NCBI GenBank assembly: GCA_039704465.1 | Contig: JASFAU010000004.1 | Span: 62,001 to 126,000 of the forward strand | Source: Plasmodiophora brassicae | Taxonomy: Eukaryota; Endomyxa; Phytomyxea; Plasmodiophorida; Plasmodiophoridae | Direction: 5' to 3' | Length of the DNA: 64,000 bases | Shown here: in pieces, positions 40,852 to 52,900 of the stretch | How positions within the stretch are numbered: position 1 is the stretch's first letter | Layout: every line of letters starts with the position of its first letter | Position numbers and translations under genes: made by a program | Notes under the pieces: model-generated | The model's input: only the letters and a program-made list of their open reading frames with translations | What the model was told of the DNA's origin: nothing | Databases searched by the model: none

Positions 40852-41952
40852 CGGATGCCTACGGTAGGACGCTGAGTTTGCTTGTTTCGCCCAAAATAGA
40901 AATGGGGGCTGCCCCGACAGTCAAAGAGCCAGTGACAAGCGCCACTGGCGACCTGACTGGACAGGACAGGACAGGGCGACTGCGCGGGACTTGGGCTCTT
41001 ACGCAGTGCGCCGCGGAGTCTGCTCGCCAGAGGCGCTTGACTCTCGGGCAAACGGCTCTTGACACTCGGGTCAGCCTCGGATTTGTCCCTTGAACACTTG
41101 TTGTTTTGCACATCCGGTGATTTTTGGTGTCCGATTCCGCGCTTTCGTGCAGCTACAGGCAATCTCTGACCCGGACAAACGGTTGCAGGATGGGCAGTCG
41201 ACGCGGTGGTTATAGACCTATGTAGAGCGGGACGCAAGCCAGTCCCAGCGAGCAAGTCGAGTAAAGCTCTTCCTCAATAAAGCCGAGGCAGCCGTCCATC
41301 ACTGCATTACTTCCGGCGTCGGCCATCCGACACAGCTGTCGACGTGGTCCACGGCCAATCGCAACGCGGTGTTGCAGCAGGTTACCAGGTATATCATCGC
41401 GGCACACTTCTTGCCGACGGCACCGTAGTGATCACGCGTGTCGCTTGTCGCTGGGTACATTCGTGTGCACGTTGCGCCGTAACTCGGGGCTGCTCCGCCG
41501 AAAAGCCGGCCGTTGGGGCTGCAGCCTGATGAGTGATGAGTGATGACTGATAACTGGTCCGGAAATAGACCCGCACTGTGCGGCGGCGCCGCACGGCACC
41601 AGGCCGGGCGCTGCCATTGCTGTTGTCGGGTGCGTCGCCGGGAGAGCTGCGATCGTTGGCGATGAACGCCGATCCCGTTGTCAAGTGAGTCGCACGCTGC
41701 GGAGCATGAACATTTCTGATTCTTTGTGCAGGATCGGGTTCAGTTCGGCCAGCGAGATCGACGCGGATGACGACCCGTTCGATGAGTGTGGGTTTGTGGA
41801 TCCGTTTTCGATTATTTCCTGTTTGCTCATAATGTGCAGTCCAATCGAGAATCAGGAAACGACATTCTACGGGGGCACTGGTCAATGTCCCTTTAAACGT
41901 CCGGTTTCTGTTGTTCCTAAATCGGAATGCGACGTAGGTCCCGTCATCGGTT
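40852..41952. other. Intergenic region between ankyrin gene and CPSase
   Basis: About 1.1 kb between divergent genes, so it holds both promoters. It contains a short tandem repeat TGATGAGTGATGAGTGATGA at 41527 and (GGACA)n-like repetition near 40958. Open frames on the minus strand overlapping CPSase exon 1 look like shadows. No further gene is supported. Confidence 0.35.
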
Positions 41953-44900
41953 ATGTTCGATGCCGTCAACGCGCCTACTGGACAGCTGGTGCTGAACGAT
42001 GGAACGGTCATGCTGGGTATTTCGTTCGGTGCGGACGTCAGCATTGCTGGCGAAGTGGTATGCAATGCATTGGTGCTGCACTACCGGCGTTGCGCGCTCT
42101 AATACGCTTCAGGTCTTCACAACCGGTATGGTTGGATACCCTGAAACGCTGACGGACCTGTCCTACAAAGGGCAGATCTTGGTGTTGACATACCCGTTGG
42201 TCGGGAACTACGGCGTGCCGAGCGAAGACGTCCTCGACGACTGGGGCTTGCCAAAATTCTTCGAATCGGACTCCATTAGTATCGCTGCGCTTATCGTCAC
42301 TTGCTATTCGCACGAGTACTCGCACTGGAACGCGTCGAGCTCGTTAAGCGCATGGCTGAAGAAGCACAACGTTCCAGCGATTTGCGGTGTCGACACGCGA
42401 GCCCTTACGAAACGCCTTCGCGACCAAGGTACAATACCATGCTTGCAGGTAAACATCTTGCCTGATAGCGTCGCAGGTTCGATGCTCGGGAAAGTTGTTA
42501 TCAATGGCAGCGACGTCGAGTTCCATGATCCTAATCAGCGTAACCTGATTGCCGAGGTCCCCCTTGCCAAGTTCTGTATCGAAGGGAGCTGACAGTCGAA
42601 TGACAGGTGTCTCGGAAAGTGCCGCAAGTGTTTGGCAATGGGCCTACGAGGATCGTCGCCGTCGATCTTGGCATCAAGAACAACATCATCAGGTGCCTGG
42701 CGACTCCTGATGTCACGCTGACCGTTGTCCCGTGGGATTACGATTACACCGACAAAGACTACGACGGGATCTTCCTGTCGAATGGTCCCGGCGACCCAAC
42801 GATGGCAGGCGCGACGATTGAAGTGCTGAAGAAGGCTCTGAAGGGCGACACGCCGATCTTTGGAATATGCATGGGCCATCAGGTGCTGGCCCTGGCTGCT
42901 GGTGCGCGTACGTACAAAATGAGATTCGGGAACCGGGGTATGAACCAGCCCGTCATCGACCTGAGAACAACGCGTTGCTATATCACGCCGCAGAACCACG
43001 GTTTCGCCGTCGATGACGAGAGTCTACCGCCCGGCGAGTTTGTGCCCCTGTTCAGGAACGCCAACGACAACAGCAACGAAGGGTTGATTCACCGGTACAA
43101 ACCGTTCATGAGCGTCCAATTTCACCCTGAAGCCTGTGGTGGCCCCGATGACACAAACTTTCTGTTCGACATGTTTCTGGCCCGCGTCAAGGTTAACGCT
43201 GAGGCATGAACAACTCATTTGATAGGTCAACTCACAGGGTGTCTCCGTTCAGGATAATCGGTCCCACATAACGACTGTCAACGTGAATCCAACGGAAGAT
43301 CCCATTCGGAAGGTTCTCTTGCTTGGGTCAGGTGGCCTGTCAATTGGCCAGGCAGGTAGGCGGCTGTACTGGCTTCCTATGAAGACGTGCATTTACCTGT
43401 TTTCCGCAGGCGAATTCGACTACAGCGGATCTCAGGCGATCAAAGCCCTGAAGGAGCACCGCGTCACCATCGTGCTGATCAATCCGAACATTGCGACAAT
43501 CCAGACGACGCAGGGCATGGCCGATAAAGTCTACTTCCTGCCTGTGACGCCGGAGTTCGTGTCGGAGATCATCCAGAAGGAACGACCTGATGGACTCCTC
43601 CTGCAATTTGGCGGCCAAACGGCGCTGAACTGTGGATTGGCCCTTGAAGAGCGGGGAATCCTCAAGAAGTTCAATGTTCGGGTCCTGGGAACGAGGTAAT
43701 TCTATCGTTTCCCCCCGTCTATTTGCATTGTTAACTGTAAAATCAGCTGCGACACCATTCGAGCCAGTGAAGATCGGCAGCTGTTCGCTGAGAAGCTGGC
43801 GGAGATCAACGAGAGCGTACGTTCGCCTGAGAGCTCAGTGTGATGCCGGCGTCAATTTGTTCCAGGTGGCACCATCGGGCACTAGCAGCACTGTCGAGGG
43901 AGCACTGAGAATCGCTGAACGTCTAGGATACCCGGTTCTGGTTCGCGCGGCGTTCGCGCTGGGCGGCCTTGGGTCTGGATTTGCTGATAATGCGGACATG
44001 CTTACTTCCATCGTTAAACAGGTTTGGGTCCGTATCTCAGGTTGGATTGTCTGGAGTCTTACGATTTCTGTGCAGGCTTTGGCAAACTCGCCACAGGTCA
44101 TTGTGGACAAATCTCTGCGCGGTTGGAAGGAGATCGAGTACGAGATCGTTCGCGATCGCCAGGACAACTGCATTGCGGTGTGCAACATGGAGAACTTTGA
44201 TCCGCTTGGCATCCATACCGGGGACTCCATTGTTGTTGCCCCATCGCAGACACTGTCGAATTCCGAGTTCTTCAAACTACGAGACGTAAGGATCCGGCAA
44301 TTATCGTGTAAGCTGGTTTACGATTGGGGTTTAGGTTTCCTTGAAACTCGTGAGACACATGAAGATCATCGGGGAGTGCAACGTCCAGTTCGCTCTGGAT
44401 CCTCATTCCGAGAAGTACTGCATTATCGAAATGAACCCGCGGTTGAGTCGAAGCAGTGCTCTGGCGTCCAAGGCAACGGGTCGGCCATTGCTGTTCTGGG
44501 ATGTTTCAGTTGCTTACTCGTTTGCATAGGGTACCCTCTGGCGTACGTCGCTGCACATCTTGCAATGGGAATGACCTTACCGCAAGTCAAGAATTCGGTC
44601 ACGAAGAAGACGACAGCTTGTTTCGAACCTAGGCAAGAAGCGCTATTTGGCATGCTGCTCGCGCCAATACTAAATTCTGCAATGGTCGCAGTCTGGATTA
44701 CATTGTTGTTAAGATGCCAAGGTGGTCGGTTTGTCATAGCGACGTTCTCCAAGCCCTGACGTTCGCTGTTAGATGGGATTTGCGCAAGTTCTGGCGCGTC
44801 TCGAATCACCTGGGGAGCAGTATGAAGAGTGTAGGCGAAATCATGGCAATCGGACGTAGTTTCGAAGAGGCTTTCCAAAAGGGTTCGCTATGAGTCCTGT

Positions 44901-47568
44901 CAGGGTCAGATTGACGACTGACCACTTTCAGGCGTCCGAATGGTGGACGGAGAGCTCGATGGGTTTGGGGACTCGGTAGGCGATGTGGAGACGTTGACTA
45001 GAGACGAACTGGACAATGCGCTTCGCAACCCGGACGATCGTCGGCTCCTGTATCTCGCAGCAGCGCTCAGAAGAGGTATGCTCTTCGTCGCCTGCGTCGT
45101 CTCGTTCGCTCATCATCTTCAGGGTACACTGTGGAACGTATTCATGAGCTAACGTTCATCGATCAGTTCTTCCTTTGCAAGCTGCGAAACATCATCCAGA
45201 TCGATATGACGTTGAGCGCATCGCCTTCCTTGTGGTCGGTGTCGCCATCGCGACTTCTGGAGGCCAAACGTGTAGGTCTGTTGTCAGTTCGTCGTGCTCT
45301 GCACTGACGATTGTGCCTCCAGGCTGGATTTGGCGACCAACAGATTGGCCGTTGCTGTCGCGTTACCGAACCTGAGGTTCGCAAGTACCGCCAACAGTCC
45401 GGCGTCCTGCCCTACGTCAAGCAAATCGACACGCTGGCGGCCGAGTTCCCTGCGGTCACCAATTACCTGTACATGACGTACAATGCCGTCGAGCACGACG
45501 TGGCGTTCACGACTCGTGGCGTCATCGTTCTTGGCTGCGGCGCCTACCGTATCGGCAGCAGCTGTGAATTCGATTGGTGTGCCGTGTCCTGCCTGCGCAC
45601 GCTTCGTTCCCTGGATGTCATGTCCGTCATGATCAACTATAACCCGTTCGTGCGAACCCTGTATGAGATCCGATACGTTCTCTGATGTCGTTGCATCCCA
45701 GGGAGACAGTCAGCACTGACTACGGTGGGCCCTGACCCGTTGCCTCACGTGTGCCAAGGTACCCTAGAATAACAACTTTGTTACAGATGAGTGCGACCGC
45801 CTTTACTTTGAAGAACTGTCGTTCGAACGTGTCGTCGACATTTACGAGGTTGGTTGGCTCAAGTCGTTGCCGTCACCCACTAAGCGTCGTGTATGGTACA
45901 GTGTGAGATGGGCATGGGCGTTGTCGTGTCTGTTGGCGGCCAGATTCCGAACTGTCTCGCTCTGCCTTTACATCGATACGGGGTGCGGATTCTCGGAACG
46001 CACCCGAACTCGATTGACAGCGCCGAGGACCGCCACAAGTTCAGCGAATTGCTGGACAGTCTGGGCGTTGACCAACCGGAATGGCAAGAACTGACTACGG
46101 TACGTACAAATATCTCCTGGCGTGCTGAATGCCAACTTGCCGCCTGACCATCGCCCATCGTTAGATTCCTGATGCCCTTAAGTTCGCTGCGAAGGTCGGA
46201 TATCCTTGCCTTGTTCGTCCCAGTTACGTGTTATCCGGCGCCGCCATGAACGTCGCCTTTACGGATGCCGACTTGGAGGTTAGGGTCTCCATTACTGTTC
46301 GCTTCCCGTTGGCTCAGTTGTTCGGTAGGACTTCTTAACGCAAGCGTGCAATGTATCCACCATGGCGCCCGTGGTGATGACGAAGTTCATCGAGAATGCT
46401 AAAGAGATCGAGTTCGACGCCGTCGCCCACAAGGGCGTCGTCGTTAACTATGCGATCTCGGAGCACGTTGAAAACGCTGGCGTTCACAGTGGTGATGCCA
46501 CGTTGATCCTGCCGGCCCAGAAGCTGTACATGGAGACGATTCGGTTGGTGAAGCGGGCCGCGCGCCGCATTGCTGCTGCCCTGAACATCACCGGGCCGTT
46601 CAACATCCAGTTCCTGAGTCGCGACAATGAAATCAAGGTCATCGAATGCAACCTGAGGGCGTCACGATCGTTCCCGTTCGTTTCGAAGACGTTCAACGTG
46701 AACTTCATCGAGCTCAGCACGAAGGCCATGGTCGGGAAACCCGTTAAACCCCAGACCATCGACCTGTCCGATATACCATTCGTCTGCTGCAAGGTTGCTA
46801 TTCGCTTCAGCCTGTATTCGGTAGACGCTAACGGCGTGCTATAGGCGCCCATGTTCTCATTTACGCGTCTGGCTGGAGCCGATCCAGCGTTACGCGTCGA
46901 AATGGCGTCGACTGGAGAGGTCTGCCCTTTGGTCGGCATGTCGATGCGATTGACGAACACTGTCGCGTCAGGTGGCGTGCTTTGGTTCGGATCGTTACGA
47001 AGCGTTTCTGAAGGCGGTGCTGTCCACCGGGTTCCGATTGCCGAAGCGGAACATCTTGTTCTCGGCCGCGTCCGTGTCGGCCCGACTGGAATTTCTGGAG
47101 TCTGCCCGTGAATTGCAACGCATGGGGTTCTCTCTGTACGCGACTCATGGGACGGCCGCGTTCCTCGAGGAGAACGATGTCAACGCCGTCGTCGTGCACA
47201 AGCTTAGCTCGGGGCAGCACCCGGACGTCATTGACAAGATTAAGGCTGGTGAGATCGACCTGGTGATCAACATCCCCGATTCCAAGAATCGACAGCAGGT
47301 ATGCTTGTTCCTGGGTGGTGTTCATCGGTCGTGCTGAGGGCCACCCGAATCAGATGACCGATGGCTATCACATTCGTAGAACGTCGGTCGACTTCTCCGT
47401 GGGCCTCATCACCAACATCAAGTGTGCCGTGCTTCTTGTTGGCGCTTTGATTCGAGTAGGCATCGTGATGAGGAACCCCGCTGACATGCCTCTGACCTAT
47501 AATAGGTTAAGAGATTCAACCTGAAGTCGTGGTGCGACTACCTACGCGATGGCCGAGGCGGGATCTGA
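41953..47568 (+). CDS. Glutamine-dependent carbamoyl-phosphate synthetase (GATase-CPSase fusion)
   Basis: Makes carbamoyl phosphate from glutamine, bicarbonate and 2 ATP, for pyrimidine or arginine synthesis. I reconstruct 24 exons (first 41953..42057, last 47506..47568) encoding 1468 aa, close to CPS1. N-terminal GATase: '[19 protein letters not shown]', nucleophile '[15 protein letters not shown]', '[11 protein letters not shown]' (His and Glu present). First ATP-grasp half: '[20 protein letters not shown]', '[12 protein letters not shown]', '[20 protein letters not shown]'. Second half: '[19 protein letters not shown]', 'MINYNPETVSTDYDECD', '[20 protein letters not shown]'. C-terminal allosteric domain: '[19 protein letters not shown]', '[12 protein letters not shown]'. 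No DHOase or ATCase follows: the next gene is 158 bp on, in the opposite direction. The active Cys means glutamine, not ammonia, is the donor. One intron (44633..44691) is GC-AG; exons of 23 and 30 nt occur. Confidence 0.93.
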
Positions 47569-47726
47569 TTCTCGCACCCCTGCTCACCATTGTTCTCCAC
47601 ATATACGATGTTTGTGACACCATCCGAACTATGAAACATCGCCACTAGCGACAGACCACCGGTCGGCCTGAACGTGCATAAGGTTTGCTATATTCCATAT
47701 TAGCGGGACAGGTGCAGATCGGAAGG

Positions 47727-49787
47727 CTACCAATAGTCGCCACAGGAGCACTGGCCGTTGCGGAAGAAGTGGTGCCGGCTGGCATCGCGCGTGAAGATGT
47801 CGCGTTTGTACAGGGCAGAGATGCGCTTCGACGTTTCGTGGCAGTCGGGGCACACCCTGAGGTTCTTCGTCAGGCGGATCGGCTCGTGAGCTGCCAGATG
47901 AAGCAGGCCATAGGCGATGGCGAGCACCTCGCTGTGCAGCGACAGCGAGCGTCGCGCTTCCTGCGCCGACGAGAACCGACTTGCGACGAGCTGCGACGTG
48001 TCAGGAGCGTACCCATGCACATCCAGGTGCCGCACCAGCTCCGCATGCTTCTCCTTCAGCGCCGCATCCTTGAAGTACTTCTCGTCCTCGGATACGAACG
48101 CGACCAGCCCCGACGTTGGCAGGTACAGCGACGTCTTCGCGGGCGTCTTGCTTAACCCCAGGCGGTGCATCTCCTCGCGCAACCGAACGCTGTCGTCGTT
48201 GCGGCGCGCGCTCCCGTAGATGACGGCCATCAGCGAGTACGCGGACGCCACGTGCCGCTGCGACGCGTTCGGGATCGCTTGTATCCTCGCGAACGCGCGT
48301 TCGGCCCTGACGACGTCGTCGTGTTTCCGGCAGGCGCTCAGCAGCGTTAACCAGGCGATGATGTCGTCCCCGGCCGTCTCCGTTGCGATGCGCTCCGCCT
48401 CGTCCAGGTTGCCGACCCTGCCGTGCAGATCGATCAGGCAGGTCATGTGGGCCCCGTCAACCGGGAACGATCCCCGCCGCTGGAACTCGTCGACGATCGC
48501 GTTCGCCTGGTCCAGGTCGCCGACGTGGCTGCACCCAGCGAGCAGCGACGCCAGCGTCGGCGGTGTCGGTTCCAGCCCAGCGCGCTTCAGCTTGTCGTAC
48601 GTCTGCCGCGCGTTCGCCAGCATGCCATGGTGGCTGTACGCGGCGATCATGGCGTTGAACGGGGTGACGCCCGGCGTCGACACGAGACATCGTCGCCGGA
48701 ACACGTTCTCGGCGGCGTGCAGGTCGCTGCAATGCGCGAAGGCGGACACGAACGCGCTGACGACAAAGTCGTTGCGCAGCACGTCGTTCGGCAGGTTCGT
48801 CGCGTGCTCGTACAGGACCTGGACGGCGGCGAGGTCCGAGGCGCGACCGCAGGCGGCGACGAGGAGGCTGAGGACGGGCGTGTCGACGGGAAGGCCCCGG
48901 GCGACCATCTTCCGGACCAGGTCCAGGGCGTCGCTGATGCGGTCGAGCTTCGCCAGGACGGAGAGGATCTTGGTGTACAGGAACGCGGACGGCTGCATGC
49001 CGGTGGTGTCGATGGCGTCCAGGGCGCGCATGGCGGCGTCGATGCGCTCCTGGGCCAGCAGCGGTTTGATGAGGTTGGAGAACGGGCGCTGGTCGGCGGG
49101 CGGGCAAAGGCGTTTCAGGCGGAGGAGGTCGAACAGGCGTTCGGCGGTGTCGGCCGACTGACGACTGAACATGGCCTCGGCGCAGCAGGCGGCGAAGATG
49201 GACAGCAGCTTCGTGTCGATGGCGACGAGGTCGTTGTCGGCGATGTCGGCGACGAGGAACAGGGCGGACGCCGGGCGCTTGGCGACTCGGCAGATGTTGG
49301 CGATGCCGAAGATGACGTTGTAGGTGCGCGGGCCGCACCGGGCGTACGCGTCCAGGGCGTCGTCGAGCAGGACGGGTTCCGCGCTCTGACACGCGGCCAG
49401 GAACGAGCAGAACATGGCGTCGCTGATGTAGATGCCGCGAGCCTCGGCGGCGCGCATGACGTCGACGGCCCCGCCGGGGTCGTACCGTTTGCAGAACGCC
49501 ATCATCGTCGTGTAGAACCGGAAATCGGCGTCGATGCGCTCGTCGAGCACGCGACGGAACACGACCCAGGCGTGGTGCGGGTCCGTCTCGGCCTGCAGGG
49601 CGCGCACCGCCGCGACCGCCGACGGCCGCCCCATGAACGATTCGAAGGAGCGCGAGATCGCCGGGTCCCGCTCGCGCCGCACGACGTGGCCCGCCGCCCG
49701 CCCAGCAGCAGCAGCAGCAGCAGCAGCAGACGACACCCACCGCGGGCCATGTTGCAGTCGACCAATGACGCAGCGAGCTGCAGCCAT
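47727..49787 (-). CDS. PPR protein with E and DYW deaminase domains (predicted C-to-U RNA editing factor)
   Basis: 686-aa intronless protein. The N-terminus ('MAAARCVIGRLQHGPRWVSS' then a poly-Ala stretch) looks like a mitochondrial presequence. Pentatricopeptide repeats cover residues about 60-530 (for example 'AFLYTKILSVLAKLDRISDA', 'VTPFNAMIAAYSHHGML', 'DGAHMTCLIDLHGRVGNLDE', 'IIAWLTLLSACRKHDDV'). Then come an E-type extension ('AYSLMAVIYGSARRNDD', 'HRLGLSKTPAKTSLY', 'HGYAPDTSQLV') and a full DYW domain: 'LHSEVLAIAYGLL' (HxE), 'TKNLRVCPDCHETSKRI' (CxxCH), 'RHHFFRNGQCSCGDYW' with the stop right after DYW. All zinc and catalytic residues of DYW deaminases are present. In plants these proteins bind organellar RNA and deaminate cytidines. 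A plant-type member outside plants suggests horizontal transfer or old retention. Codon bias resembles the neighbours. Confidence 0.93.
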   Translation of the reverse strand: MAAARCVIGRLQHGPRWVSSAAAAAAAAGRAAGHVVRRERDPAISRSFESFMGRPSAVAAVRALQAETDPHHAWVVFRRVLDERIDADFRFYTTMMAFCKRYDPGGAVDVMRAAEARGIYISDAMFCSFLAACQSAEPVLLDDALDAYARCGPRTYNVIFGIANICRVAKRPASALFLVADIADNDLVAIDTKLLSIFAACCAEAMFSRQSADTAERLFDLLRLKRLCPPADQRPFSNLIKPLLAQERIDAAMRALDAIDTTGMQPSAFLYTKILSVLAKLDRISDALDLVRKMVARGLPVDTPVLSLLVAACGRASDLAAVQVLYEHATNLPNDVLRNDFVVSAFVSAFAHCSDLHAAENVFRRRCLVSTPGVTPFNAMIAAYSHHGMLANARQTYDKLKRAGLEPTPPTLASLLAGCSHVGDLDQANAIVDEFQRRGSFPVDGAHMTCLIDLHGRVGNLDEAERIATETAGDDIIAWLTLLSACRKHDDVVRAERAFARIQAIPNASQRHVASAYSLMAVIYGSARRNDDSVRLREEMHRLGLSKTPAKTSLYLPTSGLVAFVSEDEKYFKDAALKEKHAELVRHLDVHGYAPDTSQLVASRFSSAQEARRSLSLHSEVLAIAYGLLHLAAHEPIRLTKNLRVCPDCHETSKRISALYKRDIFTRDASRHHFFRNGQCSCGDYW

Positions 49788-49966
49788 TTATGCGCCGGGC
49801 CAGTCAGTGCCTGAGCTGCACAGCACGTGCAACTGCCGCCGCTCGCGCGTCAGTCACGGAGTTCCCCCGGGGGGCACTGGGAGCTGCACGCACTCTCCGT
49901 TGAGCTGCAGGGTGGGGGCGCGCGCGACGGGGCTCCGCACCACTACACAGGCGGCCACGCTGCTGT

Positions 49967-52900
49967 TTACTCGGGAAGGATCTGTCCTGCGGAGCGGAGC
50001 AGGTCGTCGATGATGCCGACGGCGTCGTCGAGGTGGGTTTTGATGGCTTTGCGGTCGACCGTCACGGCGCGGGGGCGACGATCGGACCGGGCGTTCTCCT
50101 TGTCGGACTCGATGGCGGACAGCAGGTCGTGGCCCTGGAAACGCGCCCCGATCCGGTCCAGCGTTGCGCGGGCGTCGTCCAGGTCGTTGTCGTCGGCGCG
50201 AACCTCGTCCTCGATGTGATCCAGACGGCGTCGCAGGGCGTCCAGACGGTTCTGTTCGAGTTGCCCGTGAATCTACGAACAGGGCTCAGTGTGTCGCCAT
50301 GCTGGGATCACGTTCGCCCAGTAGGGTCTCACTGATTCGGCATCGGCCCCGCAGAGGTTCAGATCGGCGCGAAGGCGCTCGGCGCGCTGCAGGACTTGAT
50401 CGAGGCGGCCCTCGAACTGGCCAATGTTGTCGCGCAGTGCGCGCACCTGCGAGAACCGCGATTCCGCTGCGGAGTATCAGATTGGTTACCCGCGCACATA
50501 CGGAACCGCAAACGTGGCGACTGACGAAGTTGCGAGATCGCATCGGCGTCGTCCTTCGAGAGCACCATATCGGTGACGGCGAAGGCGCAGCCGACGCCCG
50601 GATCGGCGCCGCTAACCAGGTCGGCTTCGACGACCAGCGACGGCTCCTCGTGGATGTCCTGGACCGACAGGAACTTCATCGACGGCGCCCCGCTGTCTAG
50701 CAGGGCGGATGGCGGCAACGCCGGCGACGACGTCGTCTGCGTCCAGGCCAGGCCATCGCCTTGCAAGGCGGCCGGGTTCAGAATCGCCAGCAGCCCGGTT
50801 CGGAATCCGGTGATCCGGCTCGGATCGCCGCCTTCCGGGACCGGGAATGCCGACCGGACCTCGTCCAGGTGCGCGTGCATCTTCGCCTCAAGCAACTCAG
50901 CGTCAATCGCACTTAGAATTCGGCCCTGCACACACTCAATGAGTACAACAATGCCATGGGGGGCGCCCGTATTCCCAGACTCACGTCCGATCGTTTCAAA
51001 GCCGCCAGCGAAGGTCCCGGTCGTGGTGTGGGCAGACGCCGAAACGTCTTCGGGATGCCCGGGCGACACAGCTGTACATGGTGGAGGTCGTCCGCGTTCC
51101 GCTCAGGTCGGTGGTCGCCTGTCGGGACCTCGCCTCGATCTTCGCCGAGCAGCCATTCGCTAAGTTGGACCGAGAACGGCACAGGCTCGGGTGCTATGGA
51201 CTCCACATCCGCCTCGGTTTCGTCGTTCACGTTCGTAGACGCAGTTGCCTCATCGTCGTCCGCATCGTGCCCGTCGCCATCGTCAGCGACAGAGGCGTCT
51301 TCACTGTGCTCGGAGCTAATAGCCATCTCGGCAGGGCACACGACATGCTCCTCTTGCTCTGTGCCTGCTGCAGACGGTTCCCGCTCAGGTTCCTCACCCA
51401 ACACATAGTCTTGCACAACCGGCTCCTGGGGCGATGCGGGTTCCTGCGCGACATCGGGAACCAGGACGGTTTCGTTTTCTTCCGTCATGGTCGTCACGTC
51501 CGCACATCGTACCCAGACGTCGGCAGGAAGCCTGCGGACGTCTGTATCAGCGGTCTGCACTGAAGAAGCAGATGTTCGAACTGGAACGGGCGGCTTCTGG
51601 AAGGTCGTCAACGGCTCCACACTGCGGCCGGCGACGGCGCTTCGGACGAGCCGAGGTATCTTCAGGGGCGATGCGGCGCGGTGAGTTCGCTTCGGGACCA
51701 GCGGCTGGAACAGGCGCGCAGGACGCGCCTGCTTCAGGGGCGGGACCGCCATCATGCGACGCGGTTTCGGATCAGCGTTCACCCTCACGAGAGGGCCCGG
51801 TTCCGCAACGTGGCCTCGCCTCGTCGCCATCGAAGGCCAGATGGAGTTACACACGCTGTTGCCGCCGCTTGGCGTCGTCGTGCGCATTCCAGACCGGAAC
51901 GTTGACCAGATGCACGATCGTGGCGTCGCGTCCCGGTTGCCGTCAACGGCAACGAAACGGGGATCGACGTCGTCCTTCACTTCTTCGTGTTCCACTTCAG
52001 CGACAGCACGCGGCACCGGTTCCGGTTGCTGCCGTTGTTTCGGCGTCGTCGCCGTCGCCTTCAGCAGGGCGAGGAGGTGACGGGGCGACAGCTGCGGGCC
52101 CAGCATCTTCACGACGTCGTCGCGGGACAGCATCGTCCCCATCTCGTTCAGCAGGTGCACGTCGATGTCTTCCGGGCGCGTCACCGCAGCAGGCGGCGTT
52201 TGCGTCGCCGGAGCCGCTGCCGGAGCCGCCGCCGGAGCAACCACCGCCGGCTCCGGCGGGGAACTTTGGACTGTCGAGGCAGCACTCCTTACCGTCGACA
52301 TCGGTGTCGCGGTCGAATCCGACGTCGTCCTTGCTGTGCCCGTCGTCGTCGTTAACGTGGTGATCGACGACAGTGGACTCTTTCGTGACGACGATGACGA
52401 CGACGACAATGACGATGGGCGATTGGCGGCGGTGGTCTTCGCGACCGTGACGTCGAGGCGGGGTACGGGTGGCGCCGGTTTCGGAGCGTCCACGACGATC
52501 GTCAGCGGCTTCGCTGGCGGGAGCGATACGGGCCGTCCCGTTTCCGCCGCCCATTGCCGCGGCAGGTCGACGGTTATCCAGCGAATCGCATTCGAGAGCG
52601 CGTCCGCCATCGGCGCCGTCGTCGTCGTCGCCGCCGCGAATTCCTGGCAGACGCGATCGACTTCGCCGGCGTCGTCGGCGAACCATGGCCCTGGCGGTGA
52701 CGTGTCGCGCTCCACAGTGACAGCGGGGAGGCGCGCGACAGCAACGTCGAACGCTGCCCGGTGCCGGGCGACAATGCGGGCCGGGTCCAGGAACCGGGCC
52801 ACGTTCCTGGCGGTCGCCACCGACGGGTCTGCGTTCATCCCGGCGATCACCCGGTCCTGCAACGCCGACTCGGGCAACGTCGGCAACACCGACGCCAATC

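Noticed and set aside
41394..42065. 223-aa minus-strand frame over the CPSase start
   Set aside because: Overlaps CPSase exon 1, which matches its family on the plus strand; no motif in the minus frame.
44335..44759. Reading straight through as one long open frame in the CPSase gene
   Set aside because: The unspliced frame loses family motifs after 'ALASKATG'; splicing restores them.
49690..49735. CAG repeat as a regulatory element
   Set aside because: It encodes a poly-Ala stretch in the PPR presequence; such triplet runs are common in this GC-rich genome.
48423..49814. 463-aa plus-strand open frame
   Set aside because: Antisense of the PPR-DYW gene, without motif.
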